A model generated the notes under the pieces. The model saw only the letters and a program-made list of their open reading frames with translations, was not told the DNA's origin and made no database searches. DNA of 64,000 bases from an uncultured Gammaproteobacteria bacterium. Lineage in GTDB: Bacteria; Pseudomonadota; Gammaproteobacteria; Nitrosococcales; Methylophagaceae. The position numbers and the translations under genes were made by a program. Within the stretch, counting starts at the first letter, position 1. The number at the start of each line of letters is the position of its first letter. The stretch lies in the NCBI GenBank assembly GCA_905479075.1, contig CAJQLA010000001.1, positions 122,514 to 186,513 of the forward strand, written 5' to 3'. Of this stretch, positions 32,825-42,190 are shown piece after piece.

Positions 32825-33578
32825 GTATGCTGATTAAGTCATTAACCGTTAGATAGTCACCTTCAATGGCTTCACCAGATAGCACCTGACAAGGTTCATC
32901 TATATCACCAAGATGCGTTAACACTCCGCAGGCACCTGAAAAATCATCCTCTTTGGTATAATCATTCAATGTCACAATTGTTGAAATTTTAGCGCCAACT
33001 GAAGACTTGACGCCATTTCCCGAACCTTCAAATGCAAGACATTCTTCCGCAGATAAACCAATTTGTTCTAGACAATAATTAAAAACATCTGGAGCCGGTT
33101 TCTTTTCTGAAACAATATCCCCAGCAGCAATACAATCAAACCACTCAAGCGCCTCTTCTCCCAATGTGCTTTTTATGAGTGCGCTGACATTAGCAGGTGC
33201 TGTAGTCGTAGCAATAGCCATGCGCAAACCTGCGCATCGGAGTCCATTCATCATGCGCCTTATGCCTGGACGTAGAGAAATGACTTGGTTTTCAATTAAA
33301 TCAACATAATGCTTGTTTTTAGAAACATGTAGATCAACTATAAATTGGTCCATATCACCATCGTATTTAAAATCACTATTAAAGTCAGTTAGGAAGTATC
33401 GAATACGTTCTTTACCATCTGTGACAGCAAGTAATTTCCCGTATAAAGCTTCATCCCAGTTCCAATCTAAACCCGCGTCCAAAAATGCGCGGTTGAATGC
33501 AATTCGATGACCATTTCGTTCTGTTTCAGCTAAGGTCCCATCCACATCAAAAATAACTGCTTTTAGTTGAGTTGCCAC
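32811..33578 (-). CDS. HAD-superfamily hydrolase, CbbY-like
   Basis: A 255-residue phosphatase/mutase of the HAD-IA group. Motif I is FDVDGTLAETERNGHRIAFN with both aspartates. Motif II is AIATTTAPAN, motif III includes EKKPAPDVFNYCLEQI, and motif IV is AFEGSGNG, where family members usually have ED. The cap domain matches CbbY, a xylulose-1,5-bisphosphate phosphatase of the Calvin cycle, but no RuBisCO genes are in the window. GTG start with AAGGA upstream. It overlaps the aminotransferase gene. Confidence 0.88.
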
Positions 33579-33687
33579 TGCTTTTCCTTATATGGAATAA
33601 TACAAAATGATAACAAGTTTTTACACAGACGGGTTTCATCTGTTATATGATGCGCCCTTGAATTTGAAAAGTTATGAGGTTTTTCAC

Positions 33688-34110
33688 ATGGATTCCACAC
33701 AGTTGGATGCAAACTTCACTCCATACACCGAAGTGTCGGGCGAAGAATATATGAATGATGAGCAAGTTGCACACTTTCGCTCAATATTAGGGGGCTGGCG
33801 TCAACAGCTTATGGAAGAGGTCGATCGCACTGTCCATCATATGCAAGATGATGCGGCAAACTTTCCTGATCCTAACGACCGTGCCACCCAAGAAGAAGAG
33901 TTCACACTGGAACTCCGAACTCGTGATCGTGAACGTAAACTCATTAAGAAAATTGAAGAGTCACTACAAGACATTGATAAAGGTGATTACGGTTACTGTG
34001 AATCTTGTGGTACTGAAATTGGTATTCGCCGCCTAGAGGCAAGGCCGACAGCCACACTGTGTATTGACTGTAAAACACTGGCTGAAATACGTGAGAAAAA
34101 TCGCGTTTAA
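33688..34110 (+). CDS. dksA: RNA polymerase-binding transcription factor DksA
   Basis: A 140-residue protein from the ATG at 33688 with GAGGT eight bases upstream. The longer frame to 33607 is not family-like. It has the coiled-coil segment with the catalytic-tip acidic motif [12 protein letters not shown], and the zinc finger C-x2-C...C-x2-C (CESCGTEIG to LCIDC). It binds the secondary channel of RNA polymerase and works with ppGpp. A strong terminator follows at 34146. Confidence 0.97.
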   Translation: MDSTQLDANFTPYTEVSGEEYMNDEQVAHFRSILGGWRQQLMEEVDRTVHHMQDDAANFPDPNDRATQEEEFTLELRTRDRERKLIKKIEESLQDIDKGDYGYCESCGTEIGIRRLEARPTATLCIDCKTLAEIREKNRV

Positions 34111-34145
34111 CATTCAGCAAGACCCACCTCATAAATGCTATAAAC

Positions 34146-34173
34146 AAAAATGCCTCAGTTATGAGGCATTTTT
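34146..34173 (+). terminator. Rho-independent terminator after dksA
   Basis: Perfect 7-bp arms TGCCTCA (34151-34157) and TGAGGCA (34162-34168) enclose the tetraloop GTTA. The stem extends through flanking A/T pairs and is followed by a run of five T residues. It starts 36 bases past the dksA stop. The A-run on the other side means it could also work on the minus strand. Confidence 0.88.
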
Positions 34174-34292
34174 GTATGTGACACAATCAAACCTTCACTC
34201 TTTTCTACTATTTTATTTCTGCCTGTTAGATACCATTTTTATGTTGGCATTTTCACGTTATACTCTGAAAACTGCAACGACTAGGAAACATT

Positions 34293-36257
34293 ATGGCTCA
34301 GGACAATATTCAATCAACACTACATGAAACCCGTCAATTTCCTCCTAGTGCTGATTTTCTTAAAACATCGACCCTCAACAATGATGATATACAACAGCTT
34401 TATCAACAGGCAGGAGAAGATAATTCTCTTTTTTGGGAGAAACAAGCCCGCCAAGAAATCACTTGGCAACACCCATTCACACAAACACTAGATTCATCTA
34501 ATGCCCCTTTTTATCGCTGGTTCTCTGATGGCAAGTTAAACGTTTCCTACAATTGCTTAGATAGACATTTAGAGAGCAATGCTGATAAAACAGCCATTAT
34601 CTTTGAGGGTGAACCAGGCGATGTCCAACATATTAGTTATGGTGAACTTCACAGCCGTGTTTGTATTTTTTCAAATGCATTGAAAGCACAGGGTATCGAC
34701 AAAGGTGATCGTGTCATTATCTATATGCCAATGATTGCTGAAGCCGTTGTGGCTATGCAAGCCTGTGCACGCATTGGCGCTATTCATTCAGTCGTCTTTG
34801 GTGGCTTTTCTGCAAGTTCTCTAAAAGATCGAATAGAAGATACTACCGCCAAAATGGTCATTACTGCAGATGGTGGTCATCGTGGTGGCAAAATAATTGA
34901 ACTTAAAGCGACAACTGATGCGGCGCTTAAAATGGGGTGTGCTAGTGTTGAAAAAGTCATCGTTTTCAAACGTACTGGTCATGATATTAATTTTATCGAA
35001 GGTCGAGATCACTGGTGGTCAGCTGTAGAGCAAGGTCAATCTAGTATCTGTGAACCAGAATGGGTTGATGCCGATCATCCTCTATTTTTACTCTATACAT
35101 CCGGTTCGACGGGTAAACCCAAAGGAATTCAGCACTCATCTGCTGGCTATTTACTCAACAGTATTACGACTATGCGTTGGGTTTTTGACATTCAAGCCAG
35201 TGACGTTTTTTGGTGTACGGCCGATGTCGGTTGGATAACAGGTCATAGCTATGTTGCTTATGGACCGCTTGCTACGGGGGCTACCATTGTTATCTATGAA
35301 GGTGTTCCTACTGTCCCCGATGCCGGCCGGTTTTGGGATATCTGTGTTAGACACAAAATCACTATATTTTATACCGCACCCACTGCTATCAGAGCATTAA
35401 TGAAAATTGGTGATGATATTCCATTAAGTTACGACCTCTCTAGTCTACGATTACTGGGCACCGTGGGTGAGCCCATTAACCCTGAGGCATGGATGTGGTA
35501 TCACACCATTATTGGCCAACAGCGCTGTCCGATTGTTGACACATGGTGGCAAACTGAAACAGGTGCCCATATGATTGCGCCTATTCCAGCAGTCACAGTG
35601 ACTAAACCAGGTTCATGTACACGCGCCCTCCCTGGTATCGATGCTGCAGTCGTCAACGAACAAGGCGAAGAAATTACACAGGCTGATGAGGGTGGCTATC
35701 TTGTCATCAGACAACCTTGGCCATCAATGATCCAGACTATTTGGGGAGATGATCAGCGTTACAAAGATACCTATTGGCCTTACTTTGATGGTAAATATTA
35801 TCTTGCTGGTGATAGTGCTCGCCGCGATCAAGATGGCTACTTCTGGATTATGGGCCGCATTGATGACGTATTGAATGTGTCAGGCCATAGACTCGGCACA
35901 ATGGAGATTGAATCTGCATTAGTAGCTAACCCTAAGGTAGCTGAAGCTGCGGTTGTTGGACAACCTCACGACATTAAAGGTGAATCTATATTTGCTTATG
36001 TAGTGCTTCGTGGTGAACGGCCTGAAGGCGGGGTCAATCCTGACCTAACTGATGAACTTCGCGCTTGGGTTGGTGAACAAATCGGTGCCATAGCAAAACC
36101 AGATAACATTCGCTACGCTGATAATTTACCTAAAACACGTTCGGGTAAAATTATGCGCCGCTTGTTGAGAACGATTGCCAAAGGCGAAGAAATTACACAA
36201 GACACATCAACGCTTGAAAATGCATCAATATTGCCTCAACTTCAAGGCAAAGCCTAA
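34293..36257 (+). CDS. acs: Acetyl-CoA synthetase Acs
   Basis: A 654-residue AMP-forming acetate-CoA ligase. The phosphate loop is [16 protein letters not shown], followed by [12 protein letters not shown], the hinge region [16 protein letters not shown], and the acetylatable lysine in [13 protein letters not shown] near the C-terminus. It activates acetate to acetyl-CoA. The next gene starts 5 bases after its stop. In E. coli acs is CRP-controlled; I looked for a TGTGA-N6-TCACA site in 34174-34292 and did not find one. Confidence 0.97.
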   Translation: MAQDNIQSTLHETRQFPPSADFLKTSTLNNDDIQQLYQQAGEDNSLFWEKQARQEITWQHPFTQTLDSSNAPFYRWFSDGKLNVSYNCLDRHLESNADKTAIIFEGEPGDVQHISYGELHSRVCIFSNALKAQGIDKGDRVIIYMPMIAEAVVAMQACARIGAIHSVVFGGFSASSLKDRIEDTTAKMVITADGGHRGGKIIELKATTDAALKMGCASVEKVIVFKRTGHDINFIEGRDHWWSAVEQGQSSICEPEWVDADHPLFLLYTSGSTGKPKGIQHSSAGYLLNSITTMRWVFDIQASDVFWCTADVGWITGHSYVAYGPLATGATIVIYEGVPTVPDAGRFWDICVRHKITIFYTAPTAIRALMKIGDDIPLSYDLSSLRLLGTVGEPINPEAWMWYHTIIGQQRCPIVDTWWQTETGAHMIAPIPAVTVTKPGSCTRALPGIDAAVVNEQGEEITQADEGGYLVIRQPWPSMIQTIWGDDQRYKDTYWPYFDGKYYLAGDSARRDQDGYFWIMGRIDDVLNVSGHRLGTMEIESALVANPKVAEAAVVGQPHDIKGESIFAYVVLRGERPEGGVNPDLTDELRAWVGEQIGAIAKPDNIRYADNLPKTRSGKIMRRLLRTIAKGEEITQDTSTLENASILPQLQGKA

Positions 36258-36262
36258 GTGCC

Positions 36263-36664
36263 ATGGCTAAGCAAACTTCTACAGACAATACCAGTCAAAG
36301 ATTAGATAAATGGCTATGGGCAGCACGTTTTTACAAAACGCGTAGCTTAGCGGTAGAAGCAGTCAACGGTGGCAAAGTGCACCTTAATAAGCAGCGTGTC
36401 AAACCCAGTAGAAATATAAAACCAAACGATATATTAACTATCTCAAAACCACCTTATGAGCATGTGGTCGAAGTTTTAGGTTTATCGAACCAGCGACGGC
36501 CTGCTCCTGAAGCGCAACAACTTTATCAAGAAACTGAAGAAAGTATTGCAAAGCGTGAACAACTCCGAATAGAAATAAAGAATCAACCACTTGGTTTTCG
36601 TCATGATAAAGGGCGTCCGAATAAAAGGGATCGACGTCATATTATTAAATTTACCCGCCAATAA
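36263..36664 (+). CDS. hslR: Heat shock protein 15 (S4 RNA-binding domain)
   Basis: A 133-residue basic protein. The S4 domain occupies residues 12-60: RLDKWLWAARFYKTRSLAVEAV, then GGKVHLNKQRVKPSR. The tail is Lys/Arg-rich (GRPNKRDRRHIIKF), as in HslR. Hsp15 binds stalled 50S subunits carrying nascent chains and recycles them. It is placed between acs and the mazG-like gene with gaps of only 5 and 8 bases, so all three are likely on one transcript. Confidence 0.93.
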   Translation: MAKQTSTDNTSQRLDKWLWAARFYKTRSLAVEAVNGGKVHLNKQRVKPSRNIKPNDILTISKPPYEHVVEVLGLSNQRRPAPEAQQLYQETEESIAKREQLRIEIKNQPLGFRHDKGRPNKRDRRHIIKFTRQ

Positions 36665-36672
36665 TTTGTCTC

Positions 36673-37086
36673 ATGCCTAAAAATAAATCTATTTTAGATG
36701 GAGTTAGTTCAAACTTACCTTCGCTAAACCAAGCGGTAGAAATGCAAAAAAAAGCGGCTAATGTTGGGTTTGACTGGCCAAGTATTGAGGGTGTTATAGC
36801 TAAGATTTACGAAGAAATTGAGGAAGTTAAAACCGAGGCAGTTATAACTAATAATCATGATCGTTTACATGATGAAATAGGTGATTTATTGTTTGCCTGC
36901 ACAAACTTAGCTAGACACCTTAACGTCAACGCTGAAGAGGCTTTACGTTCAGGGAATAGTAAGTTTTACAGACGATTTATAAGGTTAGAACAATCTGTCA
37001 TCGAACAAGGCCTTGAAATTAAAAATTGCAGCCTAATAGAGTTAGATAAGATATGGAATGAAATAAAACATCAGCCTGAAAAATAA
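36673..37086 (+). CDS. MazG-type nucleotide pyrophosphohydrolase, C-terminal half only
   Basis: A 137-residue protein corresponding to the second MazG domain of the usual 260-residue MazG. The opening KSILDGVSSNLPSLNQAVEMQKKAANVGFDWP is the inter-domain linker plus the start of the second domain. Metal ligands are visible in KIYEEIEEVKTEA and DEIGDLLFACTNLARHL, and KFYRRF follows. The N-terminal domain is absent: the ATG lies 8 bases after the Hsp15 stop and no MazG-like sequence precedes it. Full-length MazG hydrolyses NTPs and lowers ppGpp. The C-terminal domain carries most of the activity, so this short form may be functional. Confidence 0.85.
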   Translation: MPKNKSILDGVSSNLPSLNQAVEMQKKAANVGFDWPSIEGVIAKIYEEIEEVKTEAVITNNHDRLHDEIGDLLFACTNLARHLNVNAEEALRSGNSKFYRRFIRLEQSVIEQGLEIKNCSLIELDKIWNEIKHQPEK

Positions 37087-37198
37087 CGCTTCCTGAACCC
37101 AATAACCTCAATTTAATACTTCTTAAATTACCCTTCTCTCCTTTCCAGCAAAAAACAAGTTAAACAAAAATGGCATGTCTTGTGCTTATCTGTCTGTA

Positions 37199-37217
37199 TG
37201 ACAACTTAATTATGTCA
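37199..37217. promoter_or_regulatory. Inverted repeat TGACA-N9-TGTCA upstream of rpfF
   Basis: TGACA (37199-37203) and its exact complement TGTCA (37213-37217) lie 66-84 bases before the rpfF start codon. Just downstream is a possible -35 element TTGACC (37222-37227), without a strong -10 at proper spacing. The palindrome could be an operator for rpfF control. The arms are only 5 bp, so chance occurrence in AT-rich DNA is quite possible. Confidence 0.25.
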
Positions 37218-37282
37218 AAAATTGACCGCTCATTTATCTGAGTAATTTAGTACACAGGATAAAGTATTTAGGAGAAAGAAGG

Positions 37283-38161
37283 ATGAGAAATCTAGCAAGG
37301 GTTGCAAACAAAGACTATAAAGAGCTTAATAATTCGAATAATCAGTATTCTCAACTTACCACCCATTATGATGGAAAATACAAAGTGGGTTGGTATTATA
37401 TGGATGCTCAACCACGCTCTTGTTTTACATCGACATTACTTGACCAGATAAATGATTATCAACAACATGTCAGATTTGAAATGCAAACTAGTGAACAGCA
37501 AAAATACAATTACCTGGTGCTTGCATCTAATGTTGAAGGTATATTTAATCTTGGTGGTGATTTAGCGGTATTTTTCGAACTTATTAAACAGCAGCATCGT
37601 GAAGGTTTATTAGCTTACGCCATCAAATGTATTAAAGTTTTACATCAAAATATGAATCACCTTGATAGCGGATTGACCACCATATCATTAGTTCAAGGTG
37701 ATGCCTTAGGGGGAGGTTTCGAAGCAGCTTTGTCTAGCAATGTACTTGTTGCTGAACGTGGCACAAAGTTAGGTTTGCCAGAAGTACTATTTAATCTATT
37801 CCCAGGTATGGGCGCTTATTCCCTATTAAGTAGAAAACTCAATGGTGTCAAAGCTGAAGAAATCATTATGAGTGGGAAACTTTATTCAGCTGAAGAGCTA
37901 TTCGATATGGGTGTTGTCGACATCTTAGCCGAAAAAGGTGAAGGCGAACTTGCTGTGTATCGTTACATTGAATCAGCCAATCGAAAATCTAATAGTCATA
38001 ATGCTATAAGAAAAGTACGTGATGTCTGTAATAGAGTGCCTTACCAAGAGCTATTAGACATTACAAGTATCTGGGTAGACTCTGCATTAAAATTAACCCC
38101 AAAAGATTTGCGAATGATGGAAAGATTAGTCACGCGCCAAAATGCTAAAGGCAATGATTAA
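37283..38161 (+). CDS. rpfF: DSF synthase RpfF (crotonase family)
   Basis: A 292-residue crotonase-fold enzyme close to Xanthomonas RpfF (289 residues). The oxyanion/active-site segment GDALGGGFEAALSSNVLVAE contains E147, and GTKLGLPEVLFNLFPGMGAYS contains E167. These two glutamates are spaced 20 residues apart, exactly as the catalytic pair of RpfF. It dehydrates and hydrolyses 3-hydroxyacyl-ACP to the cis-2-unsaturated fatty acid signal (DSF). A strong AGGAGA Shine-Dalgarno precedes the ATG. It converges on rpfC, 18 bases between stops, matching the xanthomonad layout. Confidence 0.93.
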   Translation: MRNLARVANKDYKELNNSNNQYSQLTTHYDGKYKVGWYYMDAQPRSCFTSTLLDQINDYQQHVRFEMQTSEQQKYNYLVLASNVEGIFNLGGDLAVFFELIKQQHREGLLAYAIKCIKVLHQNMNHLDSGLTTISLVQGDALGGGFEAALSSNVLVAERGTKLGLPEVLFNLFPGMGAYSLLSRKLNGVKAEEIIMSGKLYSAEELFDMGVVDILAEKGEGELAVYRYIESANRKSNSHNAIRKVRDVCNRVPYQELLDITSIWVDSALKLTPKDLRMMERLVTRQNAKGND

Positions 38162-38179
38162 AAACTAATAAGAGCTGGC

Positions 38180-40744
38180 TTATACCCTCTCACATATATT
38201 GGCTAAATAAGATTGAAGCTCTTCTACGGTATTGGCATACGCATATTCAATATCTGTACTAAGCTGATCAACCTTATCTGTCCCTATATCATAGGGTTTA
38301 TAAGATTCTCCTAATCTACATAGATCTACAAGCTTGTTCGCACCAAATTCTGATGCTGAACCTTTTAGAGCGTGTAATGATTCTCTCAATTGTAAGTAGT
38401 CGTCATATTTTGCAGCTTCTATACGAGAGACATGCTTTTCACCATCTTGAATAAAGCCATTGATTAGCCGCTGCATAAAATCAGGATCACGATCTAAAGT
38501 GAACAGTTGATCTAATAAAGTTAACTCACACCATTTTGTGATCTGACCTAGGCTGCTTACATCACTATCCAACGAGGTCTTTTCTATGCCTAAGTTTGTT
38601 GCCGTAACATCACTACTGATTTTGGAAGATTCTATCGTGAGCGAAAGTTTGGCAATTTTTTCTAGAAGGCCTCGTGAATCAATCGGTTTCGTCAAAAACT
38701 CTGTTACACCAGCAGCTAGACTTGCTTCCTTAGCTTCAGGCGTCGCGTCAGCCGTCAGCATTATGATAGGCAACTTCTTACCTGTATCCATGAAATTCAA
38801 GGCTTGAACGACTTCGTCACCAGAGCGTTCGGGCATATTTTTATCAACAATCAGTAGATCAATATTCTCGATATCATCAGTCAACATATCCAACGCTTGT
38901 TCACCATTATCGGTTAACGTTACGCTATGGCCGGCTTTAGTAAGAACGCCATGAATAACCTGTTGATTTACTTTATTATCTTCAGCTACAAGTATATTAA
39001 GTTCTTTAGCATTGATTTGGTTAGCATAATAATCAGCGATAGATACCACGCCACTATCGCCATTGACTTGAATGCTTCTAGCTGCATGAATCGCATTATA
39101 AACTTGGCGTTTGTCATCTAAATCATTAATGACCGAAATGTAATATTGACCAATTTCATAGTCATACAAATAATCACCCGACGCATGTATTAATACCAAT
39201 GAAATCGTATCCAATAAATTCTCAGCTTTTAGAGATTGAGCCAGTTCAGCAGGCGTCACTTCTCCTAAACACTGCCTATCTACAAGCATAACTTGGTATC
39301 TATCATCTTGGGAACGTGCTTTATTTAATAATGATGTTGTACTACTAATAGATTCCACAAAATCAAGAGGAATTTCCCAACCCTTTAGCAATGGCTCTAT
39401 TACATCCAATGTATCCTGTGATGACAACAGTAAAACATGGTTATCTGAGATATCGGGTTCATCTTTCTCAGCATGTGAAAAAGGTAACTGGAACCAGAAT
39501 GTCGAACCCTCGCCCAACTGACTAGATACGCCAATCTTACCGCCCATCAGTTCCACTAATTCTTTAGAAATTGTCGTTCCCAGTCCTGTTCCGCCGACTG
39601 TACGTTCAGCTGATGTACCCACTTGAGTGAAATCATCAAATACTTTTTGTAAACCCTTTTCTGTAATACCTATCCCGGTATCTTTAACAGCAAAGCGTAT
39701 CGAAATAGCATCATTCGATTCATCACCATTAACTGCTGAAACATGCAAAGAAATCAAGCCCGTATCGGTAAATTTAATGCCGTTACCTATCAGGTTTACA
39801 AGTACCTGCCTTAGATGTTGCTGATCACCCTCTAAACGGTACGGAACATTAGAATCAATTGCACAAGTTAATCTTAACCCTTTTGCTATCGCTATCGGAC
39901 TTTGAACTGAAGTTACCGAGTTTATAAAAGCATGAAGATCAAACTCTGTTTTTGTTATGGCAATTTTTCCTGCTTCAATTTTCGAAATATCTAGCACTTT
40001 TTCAATCAGATTTAATAATGTTCTAGCCGATCCCTGCATTGTATTAACTAATTGCCTTTGCTCGTTATTTAGACGAGTATCACTGAGTAAGTCACCTATA
40101 CCTATTACACCATTTAATGGTGTTCTCAGTTCATGAGACATATTAGCTAAAAAGCGACTTTTTGCTTGATTTGCACTTTCTGACATTGCCACTGCAGCAT
40201 GTAATTTATTGATCAAGAAAACCGAATATAGCGGTATTAGCGTGATCAAGATCAATAGACTAATTGAAAATGCACGATGTTCCTGCCAAAACGCACCCCA
40301 AATAATCGTAATGACAAACCCTATAATACCTATAGCAGCAGATATGTATAAATAATTAACACCATATCTAAAGCCATTTCCAAGAATGACCCATAAATAA
40401 AATACAAATAGGAAAACAGTTTGCTCTCCACCACTAAACATCATAATGGATAAGGAAACCAAATCTAGAAAAGCACCTAATATTCGACGAACAGGACTTG
40501 CAACGGGCTTTCTGGCAATAGCAACAAGAATAGCAACTGAAACGACAAAGTAATTCAATACAACTGCACTGACCGTGGTATTTAATATTGTTTGAAAAGT
40601 TTCATCTGGACCATAAGGAATGCAGAATATCCCTACAAGAATAAGACCAACAACAAACCTTATCTGAGCTTGCTCAGGTTCAGAATCCCCTGTCTTTTTG
40701 AAGTGACGCCTAAGCGTTTGTAGTCTATTCAAAGCTGCCTTCAT
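38180..40744 (-). CDS. rpfC: RpfC-like hybrid sensor kinase for DSF
   Basis: An 854-residue inner-membrane hybrid kinase from the ATG at 40744. Order of parts: about five membrane helices (residues 30-185) as the DSF-sensing input, HisKA with His204 in FLANMSHELRTPLNG, HATPase (NLIGNGIKF, KDTGIGIT, GTGLGTTIS), a region of about 120 residues that looks like a receiver without a clear acceptor, a receiver with Asp634 in LLIVDKNMPE, and an Hpt domain with His791 in LHALKGSASEFG. This is the RpfC architecture. It relays phosphate to RpfG and, in Xanthomonas, also binds RpfF to restrain DSF synthesis. It follows rpfG by 30 bases in one operon. Confidence 0.92.
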   Translation of the reverse strand: MKAALNRLQTLRRHFKKTGDSEPEQAQIRFVVGLILVGIFCIPYGPDETFQTILNTTVSAVVLNYFVVSVAILVAIARKPVASPVRRILGAFLDLVSLSIMMFSGGEQTVFLFVFYLWVILGNGFRYGVNYLYISAAIGIIGFVITIIWGAFWQEHRAFSISLLILITLIPLYSVFLINKLHAAVAMSESANQAKSRFLANMSHELRTPLNGVIGIGDLLSDTRLNNEQRQLVNTMQGSARTLLNLIEKVLDISKIEAGKIAITKTEFDLHAFINSVTSVQSPIAIAKGLRLTCAIDSNVPYRLEGDQQHLRQVLVNLIGNGIKFTDTGLISLHVSAVNGDESNDAISIRFAVKDTGIGITEKGLQKVFDDFTQVGTSAERTVGGTGLGTTISKELVELMGGKIGVSSQLGEGSTFWFQLPFSHAEKDEPDISDNHVLLLSSQDTLDVIEPLLKGWEIPLDFVESISSTTSLLNKARSQDDRYQVMLVDRQCLGEVTPAELAQSLKAENLLDTISLVLIHASGDYLYDYEIGQYYISVINDLDDKRQVYNAIHAARSIQVNGDSGVVSIADYYANQINAKELNILVAEDNKVNQQVIHGVLTKAGHSVTLTDNGEQALDMLTDDIENIDLLIVDKNMPERSGDEVVQALNFMDTGKKLPIIMLTADATPEAKEASLAAGVTEFLTKPIDSRGLLEKIAKLSLTIESSKISSDVTATNLGIEKTSLDSDVSSLGQITKWCELTLLDQLFTLDRDPDFMQRLINGFIQDGEKHVSRIEAAKYDDYLQLRESLHALKGSASEFGANKLVDLCRLGESYKPYDIGTDKVDQLSTDIEYAYANTVEELQSYLANICERV

Positions 40745-40774
40745 TAAAAATATCAATCCGTTTGATGTTTGTCC

Positions 40775-41914
40775 CTACCTTACTATGTCATCGGCATATT
40801 CATTCTGAATTTGAGTAATATCTGAAATTCTTTTGTTAAAAGCAGCCACACAATCTGGATCCAGCTGTGTGCCGGCTTGTTGTTTAATATAATCAACCGC
40901 CTTTTCAATAGGCCATGCATCTTTATAAGGCCTTACTGAAACCAGCGCGTCATAGACATCAGCAACCGTAACTATTCGTGCAATTAAAGGGATATCAGTT
41001 CCCTGTAAACCATTAGGGTAACCCTCGCCGTCGTATCTTTCATGATGATACAGTGCAATTACTGCACCCATCTGCATATATTTAGATTGACTATTTGCTA
41101 GGATGCCATAACCAATAGTGGTGTGGCTCTGCATTACTTCCCATTCTCTTTCATTCAGTTTGCCTGGTTTCAAAAGGACACCGTCAGGGATACCAATTTT
41201 ACCAATATCATGCATTGGTGCGGCATATTCAATATCGATACAGACTGCTTCATCTAAACCCATTTCTTCTGCAATGATACGAGCATACTTAGCCATTCTG
41301 ACAACGTGATTACCGGTTTCTTCATCGCGGTATTCACCTGCTTTTGCTAAGCGCAGGATTGTCTCTTGTTCACGCAACACGATTTGTTCTGTCGCAACAC
41401 TCACTTGTTGTGCTAACCACTCAGCGCGGTTTTGGATGATGAGATGCTGTTCATGCATTTTCAACAAATTCCGACAACTTGTCCGGCACTCAATCTGGTC
41501 AATTGGTCTTGTTAAAAAACCAGTTGCACCTGCGTCTAGAGCCTCATATCGAACTGCCTTTTCACTGACAACCGTAATCATCATAATCGGGATGTTTTCA
41601 CAGTCAGGGCTTTGTCTTACCGCTTGTATAAACTGAACGCCGTTTAGCTCAGGCATTTTATAATCTGTCACGATCAAATCAGGTGGACTATTTTGTACCC
41701 ACTCTAACGCTTCTTTTGAGTGTTCAAATTGAGTGATAACGATATCATCATCTATTTGTTGAATAATTTTTCCCAAAATCATCCGCCCAGTAGATTCATC
41801 ATCAACGATCACTACATTTTTGACATGTTTTTCTACTTCGTTTTGCTTTTCCATAAAGGGATTCGTTATCGCTGAGACAGGTGTTATTAAATTATCGTTA
41901 TTCAGAGGAACCAT
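40775..41914 (-). CDS. rpfG: RpfG-like response regulator with HD-GYP phosphodiesterase domain
   Basis: A 379-residue cytoplasmic regulator. The receiver domain (residues 33-150) has VVIVDDE and the phospho-acceptor Asp84 in LIVTDYKMPELNG. The HD-GYP domain (about 185-360) is intact: ETGNHVVRMA, AAPMHDIGKIGIPD (H235-D236) and HHERYDGEGYPNGL. It degrades cyclic di-GMP when phosphorylated by RpfC, converting the DSF signal into lower c-di-GMP. It is the first gene of the rpfG-rpfC operon. A possible CRP site and an 8-bp palindrome lie upstream. Confidence 0.93.
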   Translation of the reverse strand: MVPLNNDNLITPVSAITNPFMEKQNEVEKHVKNVVIVDDESTGRMILGKIIQQIDDDIVITQFEHSKEALEWVQNSPPDLIVTDYKMPELNGVQFIQAVRQSPDCENIPIMMITVVSEKAVRYEALDAGATGFLTRPIDQIECRTSCRNLLKMHEQHLIIQNRAEWLAQQVSVATEQIVLREQETILRLAKAGEYRDEETGNHVVRMAKYARIIAEEMGLDEAVCIDIEYAAPMHDIGKIGIPDGVLLKPGKLNEREWEVMQSHTTIGYGILANSQSKYMQMGAVIALYHHERYDGEGYPNGLQGTDIPLIARIVTVADVYDALVSVRPYKDAWPIEKAVDYIKQQAGTQLDPDCVAAFNKRISDITQIQNEYADDIVR

Positions 41915-41968
41915 CGTTCACTACTCCACTAACGGTTATAGTTAAAGCATCCATTAGCTAATAGTTAA

Positions 41969-41991
41969 AATTGAACATTAACTGTTCAATT
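41969..41991. promoter_or_regulatory. Palindrome AATTGAAC-N7-GTTCAATT upstream of rpfG
   Basis: Two perfect 8-bp arms (41969-41976 and 41984-41991) are separated by 7 bases, centred 66 bases upstream of the rpfG ATG. On the minus strand it is followed by TTTT, so it might be a weak terminator for fdhD. Its distance of 200 bases from the fdhD stop and closeness to rpfG make an operator equally likely. Confidence 0.35.
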
Positions 41992-42152
41992 AAACTGTCC
42001 TTCTACAATACCAAGATCAATCATGCACCAGATTTAAGGTAATATAATCCTACTACTCATCATGATAAATTACAAAATATATTTATAATGAAATCATAAA
42101 TATAGATTATCAAAGTTAAATCAGAGTATTAGAAGTAATTACTTGTTAAAGT

Positions 42153-42168
42153 TGTGAGCTCCGTCACG
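42153..42168. promoter_or_regulatory. Candidate CRP/Vfr/Clp-binding site upstream of rpfG-rpfC
   Basis: TGTGA-GCTCCG-TCACG matches the CRP-family consensus TGTGA-N6-TCACA at 9 of 10 defined positions and is followed by TTATT, as in the extended site. It sits 239 bases upstream of the rpfG start, in the 276-base gap after fdhD. A CRP homologue with the conserved recognition helix is encoded at 60441-61115. The long distance to rpfG implies either a distal transcription start or no role in its control. Confidence 0.45.
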
Positions 42169-42190
42169 TTATTCTCAAATAAACAACAAC

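Noticed and set aside
34174..34292. CRP site upstream of acs
   Set aside because: One TGTGA half-site occurs near 34179, but no TCACA half-site at the proper distance.
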